From Populus alba (taxonomy: Eukaryota; Streptophyta; Magnoliopsida; Malpighiales; Salicaceae), in assembly GCF_005239225.2 (NCBI RefSeq), contig NC_133299.1:5708967-5772966 (forward strand): a stretch of DNA of 64,000 nucleotides, read 5' to 3'. Shown here piece by piece: positions 50,037-60,550 of the stretch (its first letter is position 1; the number at the start of each line of letters is the position of its first letter). Under the pieces are notes generated by a model. That model did not search any database. It saw nothing but the letters and a program-made list of their open reading frames with translations, and was not told the DNA's origin. The position numbers were made by a program, and so were the translations under genes.

Positions 50037-50908
50037 ATGGCGCTTCCGCCCAACGCGGTTCAAATAGAAGATATTTTCAGACGTTTCAGAAGATCACAAC
50101 CTCTTTATGGTTCATTTAAAGGAGGCTTCGGTCCCATGAAGCTGTAGGGTTGGGATATAAAAGCAATGGCGGTTTTCCCTTTTCAGCTGTGTACAATCTG
50201 GTTGAAGAAAATTGAAGCCCGCAGCGAAGCAAACAAAATGGTAGTCGTCGAAGTATAGCAATAAAACAAGAAGTATTCTCCAAGTGATTTTCATGGCTTG
50301 GAGCAATATTCCGTGCTTGGCACTGTTTCTCTTTGATCTCTGGCTTACAATCGTAGCATTGCATTGCAACTTATATGAACTATTTTTTATACGTGTTGCT
50401 TGCATCTCAAAGACAGCGATGTCTTGCAGTGCATGTCTTAATTTTGATTCCATGTTTTAGTAAAATAAATTTACCAATAATCCATCTTGTTGTTAGTATT
50501 CAATACATATTTTTGTTGTTGGTATTCGCTACATATTTTTGCGATTTCAAGTAACAAAGTATCAGTTAAAGACATATTTCATTTGGGGATAAACTGCATT
50601 CCTACTCATCTCCTTCAATGGGTTAATTTGATACCCTTTCTGTTATATTTGCCCACCATTTTCATTAACTCGAATATTCCAACAAAAAGAAGGTAAGAAA
50701 GAACAAAGGTTAGGTAGCTAGTGATTTTCAGTCACGGTCCCTGAAAAGGAATCTTTACAATCAACATCATGTTCAAACAGCTTCCAATATTCAAGATGCA
50801 ATGAGTGGAGATCTCCAAACTGGTGGTTCATCTCATCACACGGGTGTCTATCACGACGGAGTCAAATTACACACTCATCACCAAAGCAAAGTAACTGCTA
50901 GATCGTGA
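50037..50908 (+). other. Candidate unrecognised gene or gene relic
   Basis: In a less AT-rich block, 50037-50147 encodes a 36-residue peptide from an ATG in excellent plant context (GAAGCAATGGCG): it starts MALPPNAVQIEDIFRRF and ends GFGPMKL. Further on, 50732-50908 is an open 58-codon frame preceded by an acceptor-like GATTTTCAG, with varied, non-repetitive codons and a His-rich end (HHTGVYHDGVKLHTHH). It could be a last exon. Links between the two could not be established and I recognise no family. Opposite-strand frames at 50112-50453 overlap and are less convincing. Confidence 0.25.
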
Positions 50909-51379
50909 GTGGAAGATCAAAAGTCCAACATGTTTATGGCGAGGCAAATCAAAGCAGCAGATTAGTAAACAAATTTTAGTTTAGCTGAGCAGTGAATCCT
51001 CTGGATAGGAGCAATTGGATTCTAAAATGAACATCTTGGAGCTTTGTACTTATCTTGTACCTTGATTTTATTGGATCTACTTTTCCTCGTTTAATTTAGT
51101 TGGGCACTTAACCCCGATTTACATCAAGAAAAAAAAAAGAGTAGAGATCTTATGCTCAGATGCTATGAATGTTAGGCGTTTCAGCAATAGTTTAAAGTAG
51201 CCTTGAACAAGATTTAGCTGGGCACTTAGCCAAACTGTCGCATTAGTAATGTAACTCACCCAAGTATGTAGACATATGAACATCAATGATCTCATTGAAA
51301 TTTTTTAAGATGGTTGAGTCATATTGTTCAAATCATATAATGTTGCAATTCAATTATAAAGAATATATTTTAGTTAATA

Positions 51380-52769
51380 CACTACAAGATTTAACAGTTT
51401 TACCGACGGAATTTTTCCATCGGCGTAAGACACATATTCCATCGGTAATTAATTTACCGACGAAATCACGGATGGATAATTTCCGTCGGTGAATCTTTCA
51501 TCGGTAATTTTTTGTCAGTCGGTAATAATATTACCGACGGATTTACTGGCGGAACAGATGCGTCGGTAAAATTTTTTTTATTACTTACGGATTTACCGAC
51601 AGAAATTTCCGTCGGTAATTATTTAAAAACATTTTAAAAAAAATTCATTTTATAAAATTATAAAATAATTAAATTAACATAAATCAACATTGTATAATAT
51701 ATACTCAAAATACTTCGAAAAAAGAATAAGAAAATCAACTCAAACAAATTTGCAACAAATAAATAAAACAAAAAATTAATTCAACTAAAAAAATTCATAT
51801 GAAAAAAATGAAGTTGCAATTGCTAAAAATTTAAAAATCCTATAAATAAATCAACTAAAAATTGATCTCATACGAAAAAAAAAAATCTCACAACAACATT
51901 TATACAATTATTAAGAAACAAAAATCAATTAAAATTAAATAAAAACAAATATAGTGAAAAATCATGAAAAAAAAAAAGAAAAAAGAAAGATCTTACCTTA
52001 ATATACTTGCAAGTGAAGCTAAGGAAAAAAAAAAAAATCGTGAAGCATATTAATTAAAAAAAAAACTAAGAGGATAAAAGAAGAAAGAAGAAGAAGACAT
52101 ACCCGAGCATGGAGGAAAAGAGAAGGAGATGAGCAGAGAAAAGAAGAGAAAGAAATTCAGGTTTTTAATGGGGCGCGTTACCGACGGATTTACCGACGGA
52201 TAATTGAATATTAATATTTTTTTAATTATTCCGTCGGTAATTTCATCGTTAATATTTAATTTAAATTTTTAATTTCATAAAAAGTTTTCAGAAACCGCCA
52301 AAAATTACCGATGATTTTTCAATCCGTCGGTGATTCCGTCTATAATATTTAAATGAAAATTTTAAATCAATTGAATTTTTTCAGAAAACCGCCAAAACAC
52401 GCAGACACATTTTCAATTCGTCGGTGATTTTGTCCGTAAATTAAAACAATTAACAGTGCAATTGGAAGATGAACAGTTCTGGAGCTCTCTGTAAAATACC
52501 GACGGAATTTTTCCGTCAGTAATTCCCTTTGTAATTGACATGATGAACAGTGTTCACAATTTACCAACGGAAAAATTCCGTCGGTAATTCTGTTGGTAAA
52601 AAATGACACATCATCTTTTTTTTTTGCTTTGTTTTAAAAAAAAAATTCCTGCGGTAATTCCCTCGGTATATACTGAGGGAATCTTTCCATCGGTAAAATC
52701 CCTCGGAAATTTACCGACGGAAATATTCCCTCGGTATTTCCGTTTGTATTTATTGATTTTCTGGTAGTG
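51380..52769. mobile_element. Non-autonomous CACTA (En/Spm) transposon
   Basis: 1,390 bp. It starts CACTACAAGATTTAACAG and ends in the inverse TTGATTTTCTGGTAGTG. It is flanked by the 3-bp target duplication ATA (51377-51379, 52770-52772), as expected for CACTA elements. Both ends carry many subterminal copies of TTACCGACGGAA or its inverse TTCCGTCGGTAA (about 51403-51620 and 52180-52745), the usual transposase-binding arrays. The middle (51640-52140) is A-rich and has no transposase, so movement needs a partner element elsewhere. Confidence 0.92.
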
Positions 52770-53159
52770 ATATCAATACGAGTGATGAGTTGCACATCAT
52801 AAATCGTCATGGTAAAAATAATAATTATAACTAGTTAAGCTGTTATAGAGTTTATTTATTACGGTGGGATGCACAGAGCAATGAGATATTTACAGAGATA
52901 CATCAAGTAATTACAAAAGAATATGTAATTCGGTATATAAGTATCACTTGTCGGGTCATTATACTGGATCTTAAGTAGTTTCCTCCCCCTACATGCTCGT
53001 TATACGAGCAACATGGCCAGTAAATTCAAATTAAATATCAGAAGTAATCAAATATTTTTAGAATTAATATATGTTAAAATTTGAGTTTTATTTTATAATC
53101 TTTTAATTTAACATTATTTTTTTTTATTAATATTAGATTGACTTGTTGCTATGAGAGGG

Positions 53160-53381
53160 TCAAGAAACTGCATATGTGCTTTATAATATTGACAAAGAAA
53201 ATAAAGGATATACATATGTGTCTTGGTGTTTCAATATTTATCGTAATGGACTTGATATCTTTGGAGAGAGGTTAAATCTTGAAAATGTCATGGAAGAGAA
53301 TAAGGTCACTCAAGCAAGAGCAGGATGCAATCATGCTATTGATAAACCCAAATCATCTAGTAAACAACGTAAACATAGATA
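53160..53381 (+). other. Unrecognised open frame, possible transposon or gene relic
   Basis: An open frame of about 70 codons reading YVLYNIDKENKGYTYVSW ... FGERLNLENVMEENKVTQAR and a basic end KSSSKQRKHR. The composition is protein-like, not low-complexity, which sets it apart from most frames in this region. I cannot name the family. It lies between the CACTA element and solo LTR B. Confidence 0.3.
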
Positions 53382-53849
53382 AATAAATGACTTATGTTGA
53401 TAGATTTGATATTTCAATTACTATAATGTTGTATTATTTAAATATTTAAAATTCATTTTGCAAGTATATATTTTTTTATTTGCATTTTTTAAACTACTTG
53501 TGATTATAAAATATAAAAATTTATTGTGTTTGGTTACTATGGTTCTTTACAAGTATTTGTAAGTGAGATAAGATTTTATATATGGTTTCTAAATAGTTAT
53601 TTGTTAGATTTAGATGCAGGGAAAATTTGACGTTGTTATTTTTGTGGAATGTGTCATAACCCAATTTTTGACCATTTTATTTTAATTATTATTATTATTA
53701 TTATTTTATTTACTGAAAAGAAAAAATGATGGAAAAAATAATAATAATGATGGAAAAAACAAGTAAAATGAAATAAATGAAGAATGAATTAAAATTTAGG
53801 TTAAGGGCAACATGATTAGAAGTTTTGGGGTTCAATTAAACTTTGGAAT

Positions 53850-54150
53850 TAATCTAATTAAGCTTGAAACTAATTTAATTATTCCAATTAAAGGTTTAAT
53901 TGGAGAATTGATAAATTTTTAGACTTGATTGAGCTTGTAATTAATTTAATTAATCCAATGAAGGGTTTAATTGGAGAATTGATAAATTTTTAGACTTAAT
54001 TAAGCTTGGAATTAATTTAATTCATCCAATCAAGGGTTTAATTGGAGAATTGATAAATTTTTAGACTTAATTAAGCTTGGGATTAATTTAATTCATCCAA
54101 TCAGGGGCTTAATTGGAAAATTGATAAGTTTTAGACTTAATTGGACTTTG
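53850..54150 (+). repeat. 71-bp tandem array in LTR B
   Basis: Units starting AGACTTAATTAAGCTTGGAA begin at 53921, 53992, 54063 and 54133, preceded by a diverged unit. The spacing is 71, 71 and 70 bp. Confidence 0.9.
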
Positions 54151-54529
54151 GATTTAAATAAATTAATGAAATCAGGGACTTAATTGGAGAAATAGCAAAG
54201 TTTGGGGTTAATTGGGGACACGATTGCAGCAGATTAAAGTCCAAGGACTAAATTGTAAAAGGCGTCGAAATGCAGGGGATATTACAGTTTAAACCAGGGG
54301 TCTAATTATAAAAGTTTCGAAACTTCACAGGTCAAAGCGAAAATGGCCACTGTTTATCTCCAAACGGCGTCATTTTGAAGATCATGTTCATCTTCTTCTT
54401 CTTTAAGCCAGCAACCGTTTTCCACAGTAAAGGTAGAAAGACGTTGCAGCAGATTTCATCCGTTGGCTTCAGTTATGGGCACCTTAATGGTGGTCGACCC
54501 TCAGCCTACCACCCGTTACCAACCCGCTA

Positions 54530-54541
54530 GCCTTTATATAA
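54530..54541 (+). promoter_or_regulatory. TATA box of solo LTR B
   Basis: GCCTTTATATAAACC lies directly before a GA-rich leader, in the same relative place as the box in LTR A. Confidence 0.65.
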
Positions 54542-54641
54542 ACCGAAAAGAAGAGAAATACAAGCAAAGCACACAACTTTTAGGTTCCTCTCCAGAGCTC
54601 CCATACCAGAAATAGGCTTCCCTCACCAGTTCTAACTTAAG

Positions 54642-54647
<6 letters not shown>

Positions 54648-54700
<53 letters not shown>
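54648..54700. repeat. (GA)n microsatellite in LTR B leader
   Basis: About 26 uninterrupted GA units in the presumed transcribed leader of the LTR. Confidence 0.95.
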
Positions 54701-54701
<1 letters not shown>

Positions 54702-55074
54702 ATAAAAAATAAAGAAAAACAGGCCAAAATAGAGACATAGGAAAGGAATACAGTAGGGAATACAAGCAGAAGGAAGTAAGAGGAAATTCGAAGCAGAAAC
54801 ATCGCCCTCAGCAATCTCGTGCAACCTCTCTGCAAGCGAACCAGGTAAGTCTTATGCTCTGTTCCCCCCCCCCGTGTTTCATTAATTCATCTTCACTACC
54901 TGTTCTGATTTAAAACCAAAGACACGGCACGCGTGATTTGGATCACGCGTGCCTCATGTGGCCCGATCGGGTCACTAGCTTGGGCCAATGGCCGGGCCGA
55001 GCTGGCTGGATCTAGCCCAGCCCGTGTGGGCTACGCTAGGCCCAGCCCTAAAAATAGAAAAAAAAATGTGTGTG

Positions 55075-55515
55075 CATGAATAAAAATAATATAAATTTAC
55101 TGTTTTATTCACCAACGCCAGAGTCGGGAATAAAATATTGGTTTAAATTTATATTATTTTTATTCGTTATATTTTATTTTATTTAGCAATAAGGAAATAA
55201 AAAAATATGTGTGCATGTGTAAAAAAATAACATTTATTTTATTGGTTTATTCACTGACGCTAGAGTCAGGAATAAAAACACTGATTTATTTGTTTTTTTT
55301 GTTTGTTTGTTTTTTATTTAACTACAAAAGAAATAAAAAAAAAATATGTGAACGCGTAATAAAATGAATCTAGCTTGTTTGTTTATTCACTAGCGTTAGA
55401 GTCAGGAATAAAAAATATTGATCTAAATTTATTTTATAGCTATGTAATAGTTACAAATGCCAGAATTGGAATTATTCATAGTTAGATATTCACTGACGCC
55501 AGAGTTAGGAATATT
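55075..55515 (+). repeat. About 140-bp repeated units in LTR B
   Basis: The phrase CACTGACGCCAGAGTCAGGAAT and close variants recurs at about 55110, 55246, 55388 and 55488, each followed by ATAAAA-type AT-rich sequence. Confidence 0.7.
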
Positions 55516-55810
55516 GCGAATAAACCATTAGAGCGTAAACAAATAAAATTTAGCAATTTAAGACAAAAACAGCAATGCAGTTTGCCTTAGGCTGAACGTT
55601 TAAGGGGTTCTAATATCTTTCCTTTTACGTAACCAATTCCGAACCATAGAATCTCTGTTGACTAGTTAGGATTCCTAGTGACCGTAATACTAGGTGACAA
55701 CTCCTTAAACAAGACTCTTCCCTTAAAAGAACCAAATGCCAGAAATCTGTTCTCTTTCCATAATTTAGAATTATTTTTAAGGCCACCGCGATGTCGGGTA
55801 CGACAGAATG

Positions 55811-56556
55811 AATGAGATTGTTACTAGAATTTAATTGATGTCACAGAACCTCAACATTTAATTTATATCAGATTTTAAAACACAACATCAATTAAGTGTT
55901 GCAATTCTAAAACACAAAATCAATTATATATCACAATTGAAACATTAATTAAATATTATGATTCTGTTCTAATCCTGATTTTAAAAAATATATTATTTTA
56001 CTAAAACATATCATCATTTCTTTTTAATTTCTATGCTAAATGACCAATATATCCGGAAAATAAAAGGTGTCAACACTACATCATCCTCGTCATCCTCGTT
56101 CTCTTTACAAATATCTTGGCCCATCAAGACATCCTGTTTATTAATTTAGACTTAAAAAGTACCGTGTCCAACCATAAACATGATGCATCCAGCAGATTAG
56201 ATGCTTTTTTCAAAATTATTTTTAATTAAAAATATATTACAATATTCGTTTTATCTTTTATCTTTATATTATATTATATTATAATATATTATATTATCTT
56301 CTTAAAAAACTTTAAAAACACATTCAAACACAAACACACTCAAAGATAAATAAAAAATTAGTTAAAAATACAAAAATAAACCGGATTCTAAAGTTTGTTC
56401 TAAAAAATCATCAATTTGAATATTACAAATATTTAAACTAAAATTAGTATAAATATATATAAATTGGTCCGAACATCCAAGAAATATAAAAAAATACAAA
56501 AATAAATTGTGTCCACAGGAGTACATATTAAAAAAAAAAAATCAAGCAATAAAAAC
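55811..56556. other. Flank of LTR B and 3' flank of the first dirigent gene
   Basis: AT-rich DNA with ATATTATATTATAAT-type runs (56265-56300). No gene found; it probably includes the short 3' untranslated region of the dirigent gene. Confidence 0.35.
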
Positions 56557-57147
56557 TCAATAATGGAAGACATAAACATTATACTCCACAATAGCATTAC
56601 CAGTTTTGAAGTCAATCTCATGAGTACTTGCCTGAGCATAGCCTCTTGCAAACCTGAAAAGCCCACTTCCGCCAACAATAGGCATCTCTCTGATGCCGGA
56701 AAACACATTGTTTCGCCCCAGAATGCTAAGGGTGCTCCCATTATACTTCCCTTCTGTGAAAACAAAGTTCAATGCCATCAGTAAACTAAGTTCACTTTGC
56801 GATGCCGATGCATAAATCCCCTGTGCTCTTCCTACAAGCTTTGAGTCGATCTCGGGCTTTACGGTCAAAGGGTCATCCATCATTGTGACCAGCCCAAATG
56901 ATGAGAAGGATTTCTTAGTAATGGGTGCTCGGACAACTGGAACTGCAGTTGGGTTTCTTCCACCGACGATGTCATGGAAGTAGAAGTGAAGGTGGCTTAG
57001 TTTCTCTCGTTTGAGGCCTAATTTTTTAGGAGACAAGTGTCCTGAGAAACTGTCAGACTTTGCTGTAACAAGGGTCAAGGAGAAGAGAATGATAATGTCG
57101 AAGAGAAAAACGAAGGAACTAGTGGCATTTCTGGAGGTTTTGGCCAT
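56557..57147 (-). CDS. Dirigent protein, paralogue 1
   Basis: An intronless gene for 196 residues, the usual dirigent length. Residues 1-29 form a hydrophobic signal peptide for secretion to the cell wall. Conserved blocks follow in order: [20 protein letters not shown] (51-69; His58-Asp59 of the FHD motif), DDPLT (91-95), [16 protein letters not shown] (102-117), [14 protein letters not shown] (133-146, with N-glycosylation sequon Asn136), [19 protein letters not shown] (153-171) and [10 protein letters not shown] at the end. Dirigent proteins form a beta-barrel trimer and steer stereoselective coupling of monolignol radicals made by oxidases (lignans, lignin-like polymers). The substrate cannot be told from sequence. 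All conserved blocks are intact. The ATG context (CACCATGGCC on the coding strand) is strong. Confidence 0.95.
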   Translation of the reverse strand: MAKTSRNATSSFVFLFDIIILFSLTLVTAKSDSFSGHLSPKKLGLKREKLSHLHFYFHDIVGGRNPTAVPVVRAPITKKSFSSFGLVTMMDDPLTVKPEIDSKLVGRAQGIYASASQSELSLLMALNFVFTEGKYNGSTLSILGRNNVFSGIREMPIVGGSGLFRFARGYAQASTHEIDFKTGNAIVEYNVYVFHY

Positions 57148-57190
57148 GGTGAATCAGATCTAATTGATGGTTGGCAGAGAAAGAATACAA

Positions 57191-57201
57191 GGTTTAAATG
57201 G
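57191..57201 (-). promoter_or_regulatory. TATA-like box of dirigent paralogue 1
   Basis: The minus strand reads CCCATTTAAACC about 50 bp before the ATG. The paralogue has the corresponding CTATTTAAATCC at a similar distance, so the box was probably duplicated with the gene. Confidence 0.5.
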
Positions 57202-57668
57202 GCTAAGGTTTGGTATTAAGGAGGAGTTCGTGGCGGGGAGAGCTTTCCAAATAAAAGTGGCTCTTGGGAGTTGGGAGTGCGGTTTGGCGAGGCGAATTTT
57301 TAGATGGGGTCCAAAAAAAAAAGCATTTATTTGTAGAATTTAATTCGGTGTAGATTGTATTTAAATTAATTGTATCTCCAAAAAAAAAAAAAAAAACTTC
57401 AAATCTCGCCTCACTATCAATCACACATTTAAAGTTCTAAAACAAAATCACATATCCTACAAAACAAAAATATTATCACCAATGAGATAATAATTGATGT
57501 TTTCCATTTGTAGTTTACAGAACAAATATATTATCACCAATGAGATCTTGACACAATTACAAAACGTGTAATATGCTTAAAAAAAGAGAGAGAGAGTATA
57601 ACTACTACTCAAAATGTTAAAATTAAAAAACAAATCTTGAACACTTTTGGCTTTGGGATGATGAATAA

Positions 57669-57870
57669 AATAAATTATTTTTATGTTTTAAAAGTATTTT
57701 TTAAAAAATATTGAGATTTTATTTATTTTTTTCTTACTTTAAATTAATTTTTTAGTGTTTTCAAATTGCGCGTTTTAATATGTTAATATCAAAAATAATT
57801 TTTTAAAAATAAAAATAATTATTATTTTTATATATTTTTAAATAAAAAATACTTTAAAAAATCAATGGAC
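57669..57870 (+). repeat. AT-rich dispersed repeat copy
   Basis: Core CGTTTTAATATGTTAATATC and AAAATACTTTAAAAAATCAA tail. Confidence 0.5.
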
Positions 57871-58086
57871 TACACGCTCAACAACATCCCTTTAATAAAC
57901 CTGAAAAAGAAAATAAATCTCTTACCATTTACACTGTGTTCTAAGAGAAATAATTGTAAATTCTAAAGTTTTCTGTAAACAACATGCTTTAAGCATAAAA
58001 TAGTAAGTAAAATATGACTTGAATGTAGAGTAGGAACAACCCAATATCAGTAAAAAAACAATGTCCATTATTGTTGTTTGCCATAT

Positions 58087-58230
58087 AGGTGTTCTTCGAA
58101 AATGTAATAATGGTTATTTTTTTTTTAAATAATTTTAATATCAATACATCAAAACAATTTAAAAATACTAAAAAAATATAATTTAAAATAAATAAATAAA
58201 TAAAATTAAAAAATAAAAAATAAACAGGTC
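58087..58230 (-). repeat. AT-rich dispersed repeat copy, reverse
   Basis: Reverse core TTTTAATATCAATACATCAA with poly(A)-rich 3' part. Confidence 0.45.
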
Positions 58231-58848
58231 TCAATAATGAAAGAAACATAAACAGAGAAATTAAAAAGTCTGATGGCTGAATAAAATTAATGCCACTCAA
58301 AATTATCATATAAATTAGAGGCAATTGTTAAGTCAATCAAAAGAACTCATATATATGAGTGTTTGGGTTAACTTGTTTGTATCTTAATTAATTTTTATGG
58401 GTTCTGAAATTAATGATTACATAAATTTTTAGTAATTATTATATGAATAATTATAAAACTCGAATCATAAATTTTATATATATATATATAACAAAACAAA
58501 TTAATTCAAAATTTGTATTACTGATTACCTCTTAGATAGTTTCAAATAACTCAAATATTGAATAAAGAGAAAATAAGAGAAGCTCAACGTCTTGAGATTT
58601 CCGAATGAAAGGTAACCTAACCCATGACCTACTTTTAGACTTCGAGACAGAGTTCAGATTGTGAAAAGTGAAATGGTAGTCGGTAGAGGTGACGGCATGG
58701 TCTAAAGAAGACAAACGGGCAAAGACTATTGGACGTTTGAATTTTGTGTTTTTCCTCGAAAGAAGGGCACTTGTGATTTTGCTATGATTTTGCTTTTATC
58801 TTTTGTCAGCTTTTATGATTTTGCTTTTAGCTTTTGTCAACTTTTTGG

Positions 58849-59032
58849 GAAGCATTGTTTTTCTGTTTTAAAAAATTTAAAATTTTTATTTTTATTTAAA
58901 ATTAATTTTTTTATATTATTTTAATATAGTGATCTCAAAAATAATTTTAAAAAATAAAAAAATTTATTTTAATATATTTTTAAATACAAAATATTTTAAA
59001 AAAACATTTAAAATCACATTTACAAATAAACA
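58849..59032 (+). repeat. AT-rich dispersed repeat copy
   Basis: Core ATTATTTTAATATAGTGATC and an AATCACATTTACAAATAAAC end. It begins GAAGCATTGTTTTTCTGTTT. Confidence 0.5.
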
Positions 59033-60550
59033 TGTTTATTCGATTGGGCACCATCTAGATCTCAAATTTCAGTGCTTTAAAGTGAATGCCATGTATTTAA
59101 AGGTCATAAGAGCATCTTCCTTGGATGTGTTAATAAGAATAGTCAATTTGGTAATATAGATTTTTATTAATGTAAATAATTTTTTTGTTTATTTACACTT
59201 AAATGGTAAAAAAAATTATTTAGAAGAGCTAATTATATTTTAATATATTTGATCTACTACAAAATAAAGAAATAATGTTGTTTTTGTTAGTGACATCTAG
59301 TCAATTAGTTTATTGCATATTTTTAAAGTAAATATTCAAAGTTGAAAAGAATATCTAATTTTTGGATAATTTTCATATAAATCCTAAAATAACTCTAAAT
59401 ATGTTTAAAGGGATCCTTAGAACTCTAATTTTTTAAAAAAATTTATTGTTTTTGCTGTATATATTTCATGAAATCTAACCATTTCAAATATATTTTACTT
59501 TTTCTTGTGTAAATTGGGTTTTGAATTTTTTTTTTTTTTGGAAACATATCGAGGAATGATATTTTTGTTGAAGAAATGAGATTTTGACATTTTATATGTT
59601 ATCCTTGTTGAAATACATAAAACAAAGATGATCAACCAAGAACAACATTTTTTCAATTTTGGCTTCTCGTTTACGGTCAGCTTTGAAGATGCCCTAATGA
59701 AAGCAAAAGAAAAGTCACAAACAGAGTATGGAACAAAAATAGAAATTCTACTTCATTGTTATGTTGCGTAATCTCTTACAATCACAATACTGCTCAAGAA
59801 CTTCGTTATGTTGCGCATGAAAAATAATTCTCTAAAAGCATAACTTCCTATATACGTGAAGGATTGAGGCAGTGACACTCCTAATTTCCACAGCATATCT
59901 TTCGATCTAGCCAGTTAATATTCTAGGATTAAACTAAAACTTCGAGGAGTGAAAGAATATGATTACAGGTGTTGTAGCTCATTTTTAGGTTATTCTCCTA
60001 ACATACACTTACAGGAGTTAGATCCGTCGTTGCTCGACGCCACGCACCCCGCAACGACGCCGCGCACCCGGCAACGACAGGTAACAAAATTCACCGTGTA
60101 AGGTCTTTACGAAGAACCAAATATGTCTCAATTCTGCACTATAGTAACCCCAATAACCTTAATTAGTTCACTCTGTGATGTGCTTGGCATTTGACCAACA
60201 TTTTCACCGTTGGAGGGTAACTTGTGTCAATTATTCGCGTTTGAAAAGAACATGACGTGAATAAAGTTGAGAGCACGATGCACATAGGCACAATTATTCA
60301 GAACATCTTGGATTAAGGAGGATATATCATTAGATGCATGAAAAATACTCAGACAAGAATTACAAATCAACTTTCATATCAAATAACTGTAGGGAAACCA
60401 AAACAATAGATAGTGATATGGGGGAAAAAAAGTTATTAGCAAATCTCTGTCAAGACCATCTAGGTGATAGCAGTTTTCTTTTGTTAATCACTTTCTAAGT
60501 TCTAGCAAAGTCTGAGTACAAAAAGGGAATCCTCAGTAGCTAGAAGGCGG
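59033..60550. other. Spacer between the dirigent genes and 3' flank of paralogue 2
   Basis: Mostly AT-rich with no gene. A poly(T) run lies at about 59528-59540. The segment of about 60330-60550 is probably 3' untranslated sequence of the second dirigent gene. Confidence 0.4.
60025..60078. repeat. GC-rich 20-bp tandem duplicate
   Basis: GACGCCACGCACCCCGCAAC (60036-60055) is followed at once by GACGCCGCGCACCCGGCAAC (60056-60075), with two mismatches. CGTCGTTGC (60025-60033) and GCAACGACG also form an inverted pair. It is a sharp GC island in AT-rich DNA. Confidence 0.8.

Larger units (their letters stand above)
53652..55805 (+). mobile_element. Solo LTR B (long, related to LTR A)
   Basis: Begins TGTCATAACCC and ends GGGTACGACA, an inverted-end pair, within the perfect 5-bp duplication GAATG (53647-53651 and 55806-55810). 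2,154 bp, with no internal region, hence solo. It shares with LTR A the AACGGCGTCATTTTG box, TATA plus GA-rich leader, a CCAG/GT site, GGGCC-rich stretch and the phrase CCTAGTGACCGTAATACTAG near the 3' end. Confidence 0.9.

Noticed and set aside
50112..50453. 113-codon minus-strand frame
   Set aside because: It lacks a recognised domain and overlaps the better plus-strand signals; composition gives no support.
53000..53025. Short palindrome GCTCGTTATACGAGC
   Set aside because: Six-base arms in isolation are expected by chance and have no context supporting a terminator or site.
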